Shown: positions 29,139 to 39,600 of the stretch, piece after piece | How positions within the stretch are numbered: position 1 is the stretch's first letter | How the letters are laid out: each line of letters starts with the position of its first letter | Assembly (NCBI RefSeq): GCF_000633355.1 | Contig: NZ_AYMQ01000047.1 | Coordinates: forward strand, 1 to 64,000 | From: Serratia sp. H1w | GTDB taxonomy: Bacteria; Pseudomonadota; Gammaproteobacteria; Enterobacterales; Enterobacteriaceae | Direction of reading: 5' to 3' | DNA: 64,000 nucleotides | Program-made: the position numbers and the translations under genes | The notes under the pieces: generated by a model | Seen by the model: the letters and a program-made list of their open reading frames with translations, nothing else | The model's database searches: none | What the model was told of the DNA's origin: nothing

Positions 29139-29150
29139 CGACGCAACGCG

Positions 29151-30533
29151 CTATTCCCGCAGTTGGCTGCTCGCCCACAATTGCAGTCGACGGCGCGAAA
29201 TCTTGATGCCACCGTTTTTTAGTTCATCGGGTAACGGCAATGCGGCAATAGGTCGCTGGAAGTTCGCCAGCCGGTCTTGCGCCCAGAGCATTAACGCTTC
29301 CAACGTCAGATCGCCTTCCAGATCGACTATCGCCACCGGCCGTTGGCCAAACTCTTCATCGTCGATTGGCACGATAAATACCTGCAACACCTGCGGATGC
29401 GCGGCAAAGACACGTTCCACATCTTCCGGCTGTACGCCTTCCCCACCGCTGAAGAACAGGTTGTCTAGCCGGCCAATAATACGCAGTTCACCGTGCTCCA
29501 TCGCGCCACGATCGCGGGTATGGAACCATCCCTGATCGTCGGTAATGGGCACTAATTCGCCGCGCAGCCAATAACCCAGTGCCAGGCTGGCAGAACGGAT
29601 CCAGACTTCCTGATCCACCAGGCGGATCTCACGACCTTGTAAAGGTGCCCCAACGCCGGGCAGTTCGTCGGCACGCTTGGCGCACACCGTCGAAGCCAGC
29701 TCCGTCAAACCATAGCCGCACCAGCAGTGGATCCCAAACGCCTCGGCCTGCTGGGTGAGGGATACCGGGATCATCGCCCCACCGAGCAGCACTTCTTTTA
29801 GCGCATGCTGGGCCATCGGTTCAGACAGCAAACGCCAAAGCTGCGTCGGCACCAGCGAAGCATGAGTGCATCCCGCCAGCGCATCAGCCAGAGGCTGCAT
29901 TTCGCGTACTACAAGCTGTGCTCCGACAGCCAGCCAACGCCAGACTATGCCCTGACCAGAAACGTGAAACAGCGGTAGCGAAAGTAGCCAACTATCCTGC
30001 GGCTGAAACTCCATCAGATGCAACACACCATCCGCACTGGCAAGATGCCCGGCATAGCTATGAGCGGCAGCTTTTGGCAAACCACTGGAGCCAGAGGTTA
30101 GCGTCAGTGTCGCCAGCCGTTGTTCATCCCATGGCAACAGCTGCAAGTCACACTCGTCAACGCCCGGCGGTGACAAGACGATCGCACCAGGGGGCAACTC
30201 AGGCAAACCATCCGGGCTGAAGGCAAAGTCGATATCCAGATCCGGCAGTAAAGCTGCCAGCATCGGCGCAGGCAGCGTCGGATTGAGCGGCAACAAACGC
30301 GCGCCGCACTGCAATAGCGCCAGATAGGCTAACAGCAAAGGGTAACTGTTCTTGCCACACAGCACTACGCCGCTGCCGGGTAACACACCCTGGCGCTGAA
30401 AGTCTGCGGCTAACACGTCTATCTGCCGTTGTAACATCAGCCAACTGACCTGCTGATGCTCAAAGATCACCGCGGTCGCCTGTGGGCACTGTTTAGCCCA
30501 ATGCCGCCACGGCCAATCACTCAACTGCGCCAT
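29151..30533 (-). CDS. menE: o-Succinylbenzoate-CoA ligase MenE
   Basis: The 460-residue enzyme is an ANL-superfamily acyl-CoA ligase that activates o-succinylbenzoate in menaquinone synthesis. The AMP-binding P-loop is [14 protein letters not shown], the A5 motif is [10 protein letters not shown], and the A8 region is [22 protein letters not shown]; the conserved C-terminal lysine is in [10 protein letters not shown]. The start at 30533 ([12 protein letters not shown]) matches E. coli MenE. It overlaps the end of menC by 13 bases and is the last gene of the men operon. Confidence 0.95.
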   Translation of the reverse strand: MAQLSDWPWRHWAKQCPQATAVIFEHQQVSWLMLQRQIDVLAADFQRQGVLPGSGVVLCGKNSYPLLLAYLALLQCGARLLPLNPTLPAPMLAALLPDLDIDFAFSPDGLPELPPGAIVLSPPGVDECDLQLLPWDEQRLATLTLTSGSSGLPKAAAHSYAGHLASADGVLHLMEFQPQDSWLLSLPLFHVSGQGIVWRWLAVGAQLVVREMQPLADALAGCTHASLVPTQLWRLLSEPMAQHALKEVLLGGAMIPVSLTQQAEAFGIHCWCGYGLTELASTVCAKRADELPGVGAPLQGREIRLVDQEVWIRSASLALGYWLRGELVPITDDQGWFHTRDRGAMEHGELRIIGRLDNLFFSGGEGVQPEDVERVFAAHPQVLQVFIVPIDDEEFGQRPVAIVDLEGDLTLEALMLWAQDRLANFQRPIAALPLPDELKNGGIKISRRRLQLWASSQLRE

Positions 30534-31504
30534 ACACACTCCAAGGTATCAATACCCAATAACGGCAAGGTGCTCTCTGGCCAGCCACGAACTAGCTGGG
30601 CCTGCATCAGATCCAACGTATCCAGACCCGGCACCGTCTGCGGCGTCAGCCAATGCGCAATGCGCGCCAACTGAGTCAACCCCAGGCTGGATTCAATACT
30701 GGAACTGATCACCGCCGCCAATCCGGCCTGATGCGCCTGCGTAACCAATTCGCGACAGCGATCCAGGCTACCCACCAGGGTTGGCTTGATGACGATGGCC
30801 GCCACACCCGGCTCCGCCTGTACGACAAAATCGGCTTCACGCACGCTTTCATCCCAGGCGATGGCAATCCCGGTCGCCTGGGCAAAATCACGCGATTCAT
30901 CACGGGTTTTGCAGGGCTCTTCCAGAAACGCGATGCGATCGCGCCACGCCGGATTGACATATTTGGCAAAACCGTCCGCTTTGGCCCGGGTCCAACTACG
31001 GTTGGCATCCAGCCGCAGCTTGAGATCCGGCAAAGCCTCCAGCAAGACATTGACCACCATGCCATCCCGCACGGCTTCGTACAGACCGACCTTCACCTTG
31101 GCGACTTTCTCCCCCGGCAGAGCGGCTAACAGATCGAACAGTTCGTCGGGATCGCCTGTACACAACGGTGCCTTGCGGTAGTCGGCCTGGGTGGGCAATT
31201 CTCCGGCCAGTTCTGCCAGGGCACAGCTGGTTCCGAAGGCCACCGAAGGCCATTCGCTTGCCACTGACGATCCGCCAGCAACCCAAGCCTGCACCCAGGC
31301 CAAAGTCGCCTGCTGTGCCTGATCGAGCGTCTCCTGGCTGAACTCCGGCAAGGGAGCAATTTCCCCCCAACCTTGCTGCCCATCCTGTTGCAGGTGGATC
31401 AGCAGGCCATCACGAGTTTTCAGCCGCTGGTTGCGCAGCACCACGCCCGCCTCCATCGGCAGGCTATAGCGATAGATCGCGGCAACGCGGGTTAGCGCCG
31501 TCAT
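30521..31504 (-). CDS. menC: o-Succinylbenzoate synthase MenC
   Basis: The 327-residue enzyme of the enolase superfamily dehydrates SHCHC to o-succinylbenzoate. The catalytic lysine pair is in AKVKVGL and [10 protein letters not shown], and metal ligands are Asp in LRLDANRSW, Glu in FLEEPC and Asp in IAWDES. Its ATG shares one base with the menB stop (TAATG), so translation is coupled. Confidence 0.96.
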   Translation of the reverse strand: MTALTRVAAIYRYSLPMEAGVVLRNQRLKTRDGLLIHLQQDGQQGWGEIAPLPEFSQETLDQAQQATLAWVQAWVAGGSSVASEWPSVAFGTSCALAELAGELPTQADYRKAPLCTGDPDELFDLLAALPGEKVAKVKVGLYEAVRDGMVVNVLLEALPDLKLRLDANRSWTRAKADGFAKYVNPAWRDRIAFLEEPCKTRDESRDFAQATGIAIAWDESVREADFVVQAEPGVAAIVIKPTLVGSLDRCRELVTQAHQAGLAAVISSSIESSLGLTQLARIAHWLTPQTVPGLDTLDLMQAQLVRGWPESTLPLLGIDTLECVWRS

Positions 31505-32361
31505 TACGGATTACGCTTGAATTTGCTGAAGTCAGGCTGGCGTTTTTCGATAAATGCGTTGCGCCCTTCCTGGCCTTCATCGGTCATGTAGAACAACATG
31601 GTGGCGTTACCTGCCAGCTCTTGCAGCCCGGCCTGACCATCGCAGTCGGCATTCAGTGCGGCTTTCAGGCAGCGCAGGGCCATCGGGCTGTTCTGTAACA
31701 TCTCACGACACCAGCGTACGGTCTCTTTTTCCAGATCGGCCAATGGCACAACGGTGTTGACCAGGCCCATATCCAACGCCGCAGCGGCATCGTATTGGCG
31801 GCACAGGAACCAGATCTCACGGGCCTTCTTCTGGCCGACGATGCGCGCCATGTAGGATGCGCCCCAGCCGCCGTCAAAGGAACCGACTTTTGGCCCGGTC
31901 TGGCCAAAGATGGCGTTATCCGCCGCAATGGTCAGATCGCACATCATATGCAGCACGTGGCCGCCGCCGATGGAATATCCGGCTACCATCGCCACCACTG
32001 GCTTAGGGCAGGTACGGATCTGGCGTTGGAAATCCAGTACGTTCAGGTGATGCACGCCGCTGTCATCACGATAGCCGCCGTAGTCACCGCGCACTTTCTG
32101 ATCGCCGCCGGAACAGAAGGCTTTATCCCCGGCACCGGTAAGAATGATGGTGCCGATACCGTCGTCATAACGCGCGTTCGACATCGCTTCGATCATTTCC
32201 TTCACCGTGTGCGGGCGGAAGGCATTACGCACCTGCGGGCGGTTGATGGTGATTTTGGCGATACCATCGCTGGACTTGTGATACAGAATGTCTTCGAAAT
32301 CACCCGAGCAGTCCTGCCAGTCGATCGCGGCGTACAGTTGTTCTTCATTGGGATACAGCAT
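31504..32361 (-). CDS. menB: 1,4-Dihydroxy-2-naphthoyl-CoA synthase MenB
   Basis: The 285-residue crotonase-fold enzyme closes the second ring of menaquinone. Motifs include [25 protein letters not shown]-like sequence (here beginning [14 protein letters not shown]), the oxyanion-hole [20 protein letters not shown] and [21 protein letters not shown]. The start [15 protein letters not shown] gives exactly the E. coli length. menB overlaps the end of menH by 17 bases. Confidence 0.97.
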   Translation of the reverse strand: MLYPNEEQLYAAIDWQDCSGDFEDILYHKSSDGIAKITINRPQVRNAFRPHTVKEMIEAMSNARYDDGIGTIILTGAGDKAFCSGGDQKVRGDYGGYRDDSGVHHLNVLDFQRQIRTCPKPVVAMVAGYSIGGGHVLHMMCDLTIAADNAIFGQTGPKVGSFDGGWGASYMARIVGQKKAREIWFLCRQYDAAAALDMGLVNTVVPLADLEKETVRWCREMLQNSPMALRCLKAALNADCDGQAGLQELAGNATMLFYMTDEGQEGRNAFIEKRQPDFSKFKRNP

Positions 32362-33133
32362 GTTTGGTTCCTTTTTTAGCAAGAAATTCATCGAGCGCGG
32401 CAGCAAAATCTGCCGGATTGGCCAGATGGGCGTTGTGGCCCGCCTCTGGCACGGTTTGCAGTGGCAAACCGGCATCACGCGCCAACGCCTGAAACTTATG
32501 ATCGTCGGCACCGCATAGCACCATCATCGGCAGTGACAACTGTTGTAATTGTGGCACCAACCACGGTTGCCGTCCGAGTGAGGTGGCCTCCAGCATGTCG
32601 GCAATCGCCGGGCCATGATTATCGGCACGAGCGGCGATCAGCGCCTCACGGTGTACCGGGCTGAGGTTGGCAAATACCGGTTGGAGATACCAATCGGCCA
32701 ACACCTTTCGGATCTTTTCCGTGCGAAAACGCTTCGCCCAGGCAGCATCATGGGCACGCCGTTGGGCGCGTAAGTCTTCGTTCTCCAGCCCAGGGTTACC
32801 GCCTTCGATCACAATGCCTTGCAGCCCTTGCGCATCGCCGCAACAAGCATGGTACATAGCGATGCGCCCGCCGAGCGAATACCCCACCAGCCAGTAACGT
32901 TCAATATTATGCTGCTGCAGGGTGGCGGTGATTTGCTTGCTGACATCGGCAAAATCCAGACAGGATTGATCGGCAGAATCACCATGGCCGGGCAAATCAA
33001 TTGCCAGCGACGGCCACTGTTCGCAACGCGAGGCGATCACCCGCCACTCGTTGTTGTTCCCCAGCAGGCCATGCAGCCAGATCAGCCATGGACGTTGGCT
33101 TTCGCCCTTTTGTAACACGCGGGAAGCCAGCAT
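32345..33133 (-). CDS. menH: SHCHC synthase MenH
   Basis: The 262-residue alpha/beta hydrolase-fold enzyme eliminates pyruvate from SEPHCHC. The nucleophile is Ser86 in GYSLGG, the acid is the Asp in CGADDHKF, and the base is the His in [11 protein letters not shown]. The oxyanion region is [11 protein letters not shown]. The start shares one base with the menD stop. Confidence 0.95.
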   Translation of the reverse strand: MLASRVLQKGESQRPWLIWLHGLLGNNNEWRVIASRCEQWPSLAIDLPGHGDSADQSCLDFADVSKQITATLQQHNIERYWLVGYSLGGRIAMYHACCGDAQGLQGIVIEGGNPGLENEDLRAQRRAHDAAWAKRFRTEKIRKVLADWYLQPVFANLSPVHREALIAARADNHGPAIADMLEATSLGRQPWLVPQLQQLSLPMMVLCGADDHKFQALARDAGLPLQTVPEAGHNAHLANPADFAAALDEFLAKKGTKHAVSQ

Positions 33134-34806
33134 CAGTTTGCCCCCATTTTTTGCACCAGATGTTGCAAGGTTTCTGCACCATCGCTTGGCGGCACCTGCA
33201 ACTCAATCAAAGTGGCACCGCTATGACGCCAGGCCTTTTCCACCGCCTGTTGCAACTGCCCCCAGTTTTCCGGGCAGGCATAATCCAGTTGGAACATGGC
33301 CGCCGCGTGGCTGAACTCCACGTCCTGCGGCATGCAGTAAAACCGCTGGCGCTCAGGTTCCGGCGTTGGCAACAGTGAGAAAATCTGTCCGCCATTGTTA
33401 TTCACCACGATCAGCACCGTGGGGGCCGAACATTGGCGCAACAGCGCCAAGGCGTTCAAATCGTAAAGTGCGGAAAGATCGCCGACCACCGCCAATGTAG
33501 GCTTGGCTGTCGCACGCTGAACCCCGGCGGCGGTAGAGATTAGCCCGTCGATACCGCTGGCTCCGCGATTGCTGAACACCGGATAACCGGCTGGCAACTG
33601 GGTTAAGGCATCGATCAGGCGCACGATCAGGCTATTGCCGAGAAACAGCTGGCCATTCTCCGGCAATAGCTCAGGCAGACGATGGGCCAGTTGGGCCTCG
33701 CCAAACCGGTTCACCAGATATTGTGACGTCGCATCAAGGGCATCATCCGCCAACGCGGACAGATCGCCAGCCCAAGGTGAGCGCGGTTGCGCCGGGTGCA
33801 GATCGAGCCACTCCCCAACGGTAGAACGGATGCGACGGCCACGATGATGTGCAGGATCGAGACGCCCAGGCAGATCGTCGATCAGCCAGAATTCCTCCGG
33901 CTGACAGCGTTCCTGCCACTGTAGCAGGCGTTTGCCCGTCAGGCTGCTGCCAAATTGCACCACCAACTGCGCGCTTGCCAACAGATCGCGCGCCTGCGGG
34001 TTAGTCAACCATAAATCGGCACAGGGCAGCGGTTGCCCGGTCTGCGAAAGGGCATCACCGATCAACGGCCAACCGAGCAACCCCGCCCATTCAGCCAGCT
34101 GTACGCCCTCTTCCGCGCCCATCCTGCCAGCGATAATTACGCCGCGCTTCTGCCGCCAGAAAAACCAGTCTGGCTGCTTAATCACCTGATGGGGGTCCAT
34201 TTCACGCAGCCAAGGATGGGTATCTTGCCACCAGTCCCCTAGCTCCGCCGACCACTGCTCATACTGCTGTTCATCACCGCCATATAACGGCTCGGCAAAC
34301 GGACAGTTGATATGCAGGGCTCCTTGCCGCAGGCGCGCCATCGCGCTGTCCAGGGTAGAGACCAGCCAACTGGCCGGAATATCCGGGCTTGGGCGCGGCA
34401 GATCGATATTCAAGGTGGGGTGGCTCGAATAGAGGCCGTTTTGGCGGATCGCCTGATTGGCACCACAGTTAATCAACTCCGGCGGACGATCGGCGGTGAG
34501 GAACACCAACCGCTCCCCGGTTAACCCAGCTTCAATCAGGGCAGGATAGAGGTTTGCCGCTGCGGTGCCCGAGGTGACGATCACCGCCACCGGCTCGTGC
34601 GTGGCCTTTGCCAAGCCGAGCGCCAAATGCCCCAAGCCCCGCTCATCGAAATGAGTATGACAGACAAAAGCGCGGTTGGCGGCAGCGGCCAGCGTCAAGG
34701 GCGTAGAGCGCGATCCCGGAGCGATACAGACATGCCGCACTCCATGGCGAACCAGCGTTTCCAACAACAACGCCGCCCACCGGCGATTAAAAACACTTGT
34801 CGACAT
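33133..34806 (-). CDS. menD: SEPHCHC synthase MenD
   Basis: The 557-residue thiamine-diphosphate enzyme adds a succinyl-semialdehyde unit from 2-oxoglutarate to isochorismate, the first committed step of menaquinone synthesis. The N-terminal PYR domain reads [15 protein letters not shown], with the conserved Glu in [20 protein letters not shown] nearby. The ThDP/metal motif of the PP domain is [14 protein letters not shown] followed by [19 protein letters not shown] at 34888-34893 (minus strand) suggests an own promoter in the 289-base gap to menF. Confidence 0.96.
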   Translation of the reverse strand: MSTSVFNRRWAALLLETLVRHGVRHVCIAPGSRSTPLTLAAAANRAFVCHTHFDERGLGHLALGLAKATHEPVAVIVTSGTAAANLYPALIEAGLTGERLVFLTADRPPELINCGANQAIRQNGLYSSHPTLNIDLPRPSPDIPASWLVSTLDSAMARLRQGALHINCPFAEPLYGGDEQQYEQWSAELGDWWQDTHPWLREMDPHQVIKQPDWFFWRQKRGVIIAGRMGAEEGVQLAEWAGLLGWPLIGDALSQTGQPLPCADLWLTNPQARDLLASAQLVVQFGSSLTGKRLLQWQERCQPEEFWLIDDLPGRLDPAHHRGRRIRSTVGEWLDLHPAQPRSPWAGDLSALADDALDATSQYLVNRFGEAQLAHRLPELLPENGQLFLGNSLIVRLIDALTQLPAGYPVFSNRGASGIDGLISTAAGVQRATAKPTLAVVGDLSALYDLNALALLRQCSAPTVLIVVNNNGGQIFSLLPTPEPERQRFYCMPQDVEFSHAAAMFQLDYACPENWGQLQQAVEKAWRHSGATLIELQVPPSDGAETLQHLVQKMGAN

Positions 34807-34913
34807 ATTTCGCTCACAAGTAGTAAACAGAGGTTACGCGCCGAGGCCTACCCAAAGGAGGTAGCGAACCGGGGATCATAACTCTGAATTATATAAGTAA
34901 TTATCTTTACGGC

Positions 34914-34931
34914 TTTTGCGCTGGCGCAAAA
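34914..34931. promoter_or_regulatory. Palindrome in the menF-menD gap
   Basis: TTTTGCGC and GCGCAAAA form a perfect 8-bp inverted repeat around TG. It lies about 20 bases upstream of a minus-strand TATAAT. It could be an operator or a hairpin in the menF-menD mRNA; no clear U run follows. Confidence 0.4.
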
Positions 34932-35095
34932 ACGCCGCATATCCCTGTGACAGGTTGAATCATCCCGACCCGTATTAAATCAATTGCCACTGTCAGTGCC
35001 GACAACGGCACAGCAAAGGAGAACAAAAAACAAACATATAAAACACAATAAGTTTACACACGAAGATCGTCCTGCTCAATGCGCCTGTCAACGGC

Positions 35096-36388
35096 TCAGC
35101 GAGAAGGCTCTGGTTGCAACAGCGTGCGTAAGCCCGCCGCCTTGTTTTCGATCTCTTGCCATTCCTGTGCCGGAACGGAACCCGCGACAATTCCCGCCCC
35201 AGCATAGAGTTCAACCTGGGCATCTTCGATTTGGCAGGAACGCAGCGCAACGCAGAACTCAGCCTGAGCCACGGAAAGATAACCGGCAGAACCGGCATAC
35301 CAGCGGCGGGAAAAAGGCTCATGCTGGCGGATAAACTCACGTGATGCCTGGCGCGGCAGCCCGGCCACCGCAGCCGTCGGTTGTAGCCGTTGCAGGCAAT
35401 CGGCATCGTCGCAGTGGTTCAGTTGCCCTTCGATGCGCCGCCGCAGATGCTGCACTTTACGCAGGCGCACCACTTCTGGCGGCAACACATCAACCGCTCT
35501 GGCACTGCCTTGCAAACGCTGGCAGATATCATCGACCACCAGCAGGTTTTCCTGTTGGTTCTTATTGTCTTGCAGCAACCACTGGGCCAGTGTCCTGGCC
35601 TGCCGTTCATCAGGATGGTTGGTAACGGTCCCCGCCAATGCTTCGGTAAACAGCTGTTCTCCCTCGCGCAGATACAGTCTTTCCGGGCTGGAGCCAAGGA
35701 AGGCGGAATGCGCAGCAAAGCGCAGCATGAAGTGGTAACACTGGTGATTCACTCTGCGGCTGGCAGCCATCATCGCAGGGGCAAACAACGGGCTTTCCAG
35801 CGTCAATACCGAGCTACGCGCCAAGACCACCTTATCCATCTGTTGACGATCGATCGCTGCCAGCGCCTCGCGCAACATGATTTCCCACCCGGCGCGTTCC
35901 GGCTGGTGCAGCACCGACAACACGTTCACCCGCAAGTCTGCAATCGGCTTTGCCACTGCTACGCTGGCAAGCCAGTCTCGGGCAGCTCCAGCGTCTGCAT
36001 GCAAAGAATCTTCAGAAAACAGGTTTAGCGTCAGCTCACTCTTCCCTTGGCGGCTGAGAATTTCCAGACGCGGCAAGAACAACTGGGCTTCACCGTCGAA
36101 GGCCGTCAGCCCCCATAAACGGGCCGCAGGATAGCTATTCACAAATGCCTGCGCCAAGGAAGGGTGCGAAAACTGCCGTAGGGAGCCGCACACTGCCGCC
36201 TCCTGTTGGCCTTCACGATGACGCCAATAAAACTGAGGGAACAGAGCCTGCGCCGCCAACCACTCCAGCAGCAAGTCGCTCAGATGGCCGGGAACCGCCA
36301 GGGTTAACTGCCGAAATCCGGCTTGAGAGGGAAAATCTTGCCCAAGCTGCTGGCCTAACTGCCGCAGCAATCCCGAAAGTTGTTCCAC
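35096..36388 (-). CDS. menF: Isochorismate synthase MenF
   Basis: The enzyme isomerises chorismate to isochorismate for menaquinone. I chose GTG at 36388, which has GAGG five bases upstream and gives 430 residues, close to the E. coli length of 431; the frame is open to a TTG at 36406. Chorismate-enzyme motifs are KVVLARSSVLTL, FLGSSPERLY, the RTEALAGT-like TEALAGTVTNHPDE, LQPTAAVAGLPR, RRWYAGSAGYL and YAGAGIVAGSVPAQEWQEIENKAAGL. The intergenic distance to menD is unusually long for this operon, which overlaps in E. coli. Confidence 0.93.
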   Translation of the reverse strand: MEQLSGLLRQLGQQLGQDFPSQAGFRQLTLAVPGHLSDLLLEWLAAQALFPQFYWRHREGQQEAAVCGSLRQFSHPSLAQAFVNSYPAARLWGLTAFDGEAQLFLPRLEILSRQGKSELTLNLFSEDSLHADAGAARDWLASVAVAKPIADLRVNVLSVLHQPERAGWEIMLREALAAIDRQQMDKVVLARSSVLTLESPLFAPAMMAASRRVNHQCYHFMLRFAAHSAFLGSSPERLYLREGEQLFTEALAGTVTNHPDERQARTLAQWLLQDNKNQQENLLVVDDICQRLQGSARAVDVLPPEVVRLRKVQHLRRRIEGQLNHCDDADCLQRLQPTAAVAGLPRQASREFIRQHEPFSRRWYAGSAGYLSVAQAEFCVALRSCQIEDAQVELYAGAGIVAGSVPAQEWQEIENKAAGLRTLLQPEPSR

Positions 36389-36676
36389 TACCACCTCATT
36401 AACCAAACGCTATGTGGGGAATTATACGGTAAATCAACTGGCGAGGGCGGAAAAATAGCGCCTATTAACCAATGCCTTCCACCATATATTGTTTATTAAA
36501 ACTGAAGTTTAAGATTAAAAAACAATCACCAGCACGCTATGCAACTATACTTAGAAGTCATGTTCCTGCCGCAGTGAATTCTTGTCATATCATATCGATA
36601 GTGAAATCAAGATGTTCGCAGCCTCCCAACGGTAATAACCAACTGCCCTTTGGGTCAGATGTAAGGAGCTTTTGGC

Positions 36677-39600
36677 GTGAAAGAAAGACTTATCAATTGG
36701 TTAAAGAAGCAGCGCCGCGGCGCAAAAGCCATCCGCTCACAATTACGGGAGAACCGGGCCACAGCCGAAGTCCCTCCCGCCAGCAACATCAAGGCAGAGC
36801 TGTTTTCTGTCGACCAAATGGAGCGTTATGGCCAGCGCCTGGCGCGTTCTCATAAGCTGGCCACCCATAAAACGCCTTACCATTTGCTTAAGCGCCTCGA
36901 TAACAACGAGCAGGTATTGACGGACAGTTGCCGCAGATTGAGCAACGACAAGAAAAACACCATGACACCGGCAGGCGACTGGCTGCTGGATAACTTTTAT
37001 CTGATTGAAGAGCAAATCCGCGTCGTTCGGCACCATCTGCCGAAAACCTTCGGCCGCGGGCTGCCACAGTTAACCGCCCCCCATAATTGCCCGCGGATTT
37101 ACGACATCGCCACCGAAGCGATTGCACACGGCGATGGACGCTGGGATGCCGAAAGCCTGACACGCTATATTGCCGCCTACCAGAAAGAGGCCAATCTGAC
37201 CCTGGGCGAGCTTTGGGCGCTGCCGGGGATGCTGAGACTGGCGCTGATCGAGAACCTGCGCCGCGTGGCGGTTGAAGTCGCGCAGGCGCAAGAAGAACGT
37301 AACCTCGCCGATAGCTGGGTAACCAAGATGCTGGAGTCGGCGGAAAACGATCCGGCCAATCTGATTATTGTCATTGCCGATATGGCTCGCTCCAACCCCC
37401 CCCGCACCAGCGCCTTCGTGGCGGAACTGGTGCGCCGTCTGCAAGGGCACGGCACCATGCTGGCGCTGCCGCTGACCTGGGTGGAACAACGCCTGGCTGA
37501 AGTCAGCCTGACTTCCGATGAGCTGATCCACCGCTTCAACCAACAGCTGGCCGTCAGCCAACTTTCCGTCAGCAACAGTATCGCCGGCCTGCGCCAACTG
37601 AGCGAAATGGACTGGGCAGAATTTGTTGAAACCATGAGTCAGGTCGACCAGACGCTGCGCGAAGATCCCGCCGGTGTCTATCCAATGATGCATTTCGATA
37701 CCCGCGACAATTACCGCCATGTGGTTGAAATGTTGGCTCGCCACTGCCCGCACAATGAAGTTGGCGTTGCTAAGCAGGTGTTGAATATGGCTCATGTCGC
37801 TGCCGAAGATCCCAGTAGCGATCCGCGCACTCATCACGTCGGCTATTACCTGATCGACGATGGTCGTCCGCAGTTGGAACAGCACCTCGACGTAGAGCTT
37901 GGCCGCATTACGCGTATCCGCCATGCGTTCAGCCAATCCCCGCTACTTTCCTGGCTGGGGAGCATCAGCCTGCTGACAACGGCCTGCTGGGCTGTGCTGC
38001 TACGTCATGCCCACCAAACCGGGCTTACCTGGGGATTGTTGATCTTGCTGTTCCCATTGGGGATCGTGATCGGTCAGTTCGTCCTCAACCTGCTCAGTGA
38101 AGTCACCACCCGCAGCCGTTCACCGCAGCCACTGCCCAGGCTGGATTTTTCCTGTGGCATTCCGGCCGAGTTCCGCACGCTGGTCGTCATCCCTACGCTG
38201 ATCAGCAGCAAGCCCGGCATTGACCAGTTGATCAACACGCTGGAAGTTTGTTACCTCGGCAATGCCATGAAGCACCTGCACTTTGCCTTGCTCACCGACT
38301 TTAACGACTCGCCCCGGCAACAGCACCCAGACGATGCAGAACTGCTGGCCTACGCCAGCCAGAAGATGACCGAGCTAAATGCGCAATATACCTGCGAAGG
38401 CCCAAGCCACTTTTTCCTGTTCCATCGCGATCGCCAGTGGAATGAACAGCAGCAGAGCTGGATGGGGCTGGAGCGTAAACGTGGCAAGTTAAACGCGCTG
38501 AACGATTGGCTGCGCAACCAAGGCAATACGTTTACCACCCAGATTGGCCAAGGGCTGGAGGTGCTGAAAAACGTCAAATACGTCATCACCCTGGACAGCG
38601 ATACCGTGCTGCCACGCGAAAGCGCGCACCGGCTGATCGCCGCCATGGCGCATCCCCTGAATCAACCTCAATATGATGCCAAACAGCAGCGGGTGGTGGA
38701 AGGTTATGCCATCCTGCAACCCCGTATGGCAGAGGAGATCCCCGCGTATGGTCAGAGCCGCTACGCCGCCCTGTGCAGCAGTACCCCGGGTAACGATCCT
38801 TATACGCTGATGGCATCGGATATCTATCAGGATCTGTTTGGCGAAGGTTCGTTTATCGGCAAAGGGATTTACGATGTCGATGTCTTCTCTCACAGTCTGA
38901 AAGGCACCTGTCCGGAGAATCTGGTGCTAAGTCACGATCTGTTGGAAGGCTGCTATGCCCGCTCCGGTTTACTGAGTGACGTCTTGCTCTACGAGCAGTA
39001 TCCGAGTAACTATCTGGTCGATGTCGCCCGCCGTACCCGCTGGATCCGCGGCGATTGGCAGTTATTCAACTGGCTGCTACCCCGAGTCATTACCGAAGAT
39101 GGTTCGCGGGTTACCAACCCATTAAGCCCCCTTTCACGTTGGAAACTGCTGGATAACCTCCGCCGCAGCCTGGTAGCGCCATGCTTCCTGTTACTACTGT
39201 TCTTTGGCTTCACCTGGTTGCCAGATACCCAATATTGGCTGGCCGTGTTCGCTATTATTCTGTTGCTGCCCACGCTGGTGGCACTATTACAGGATGTGGT
39301 GCGCAAGCCCCCGCGGCGGCCTTTTATTCAGCATTTGCAACTGGCACTGAAGGGCTCATTGCATCGGCTTTCCCAGATTGGCCTGCGCCTGGCCGAGCTG
39401 CCTCACGAGGCCTGGTACAGCCTGAAAGCCATTGGCATCACCCTGTGGCGTTTGCTGGTCAGTAAACGCAATCTGCAAGAGTGGACCAGCTTCGACCAAT
39501 CCAAACATCATCTGACCGTCACGCTGGGGAATTTTTATCGCAGCCTGTGGGTCAACCCGACTGCTGGCATTCTGTTATTGCTACTGGCCGCCTTTTCCAG

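Noticed and set aside
36472-36855. 127-codon plus-strand frame at the start of the glucan synthase gene
   Set aside because: It overlaps the synthase start in another frame, lacks a ribosome site, and resembles no family.
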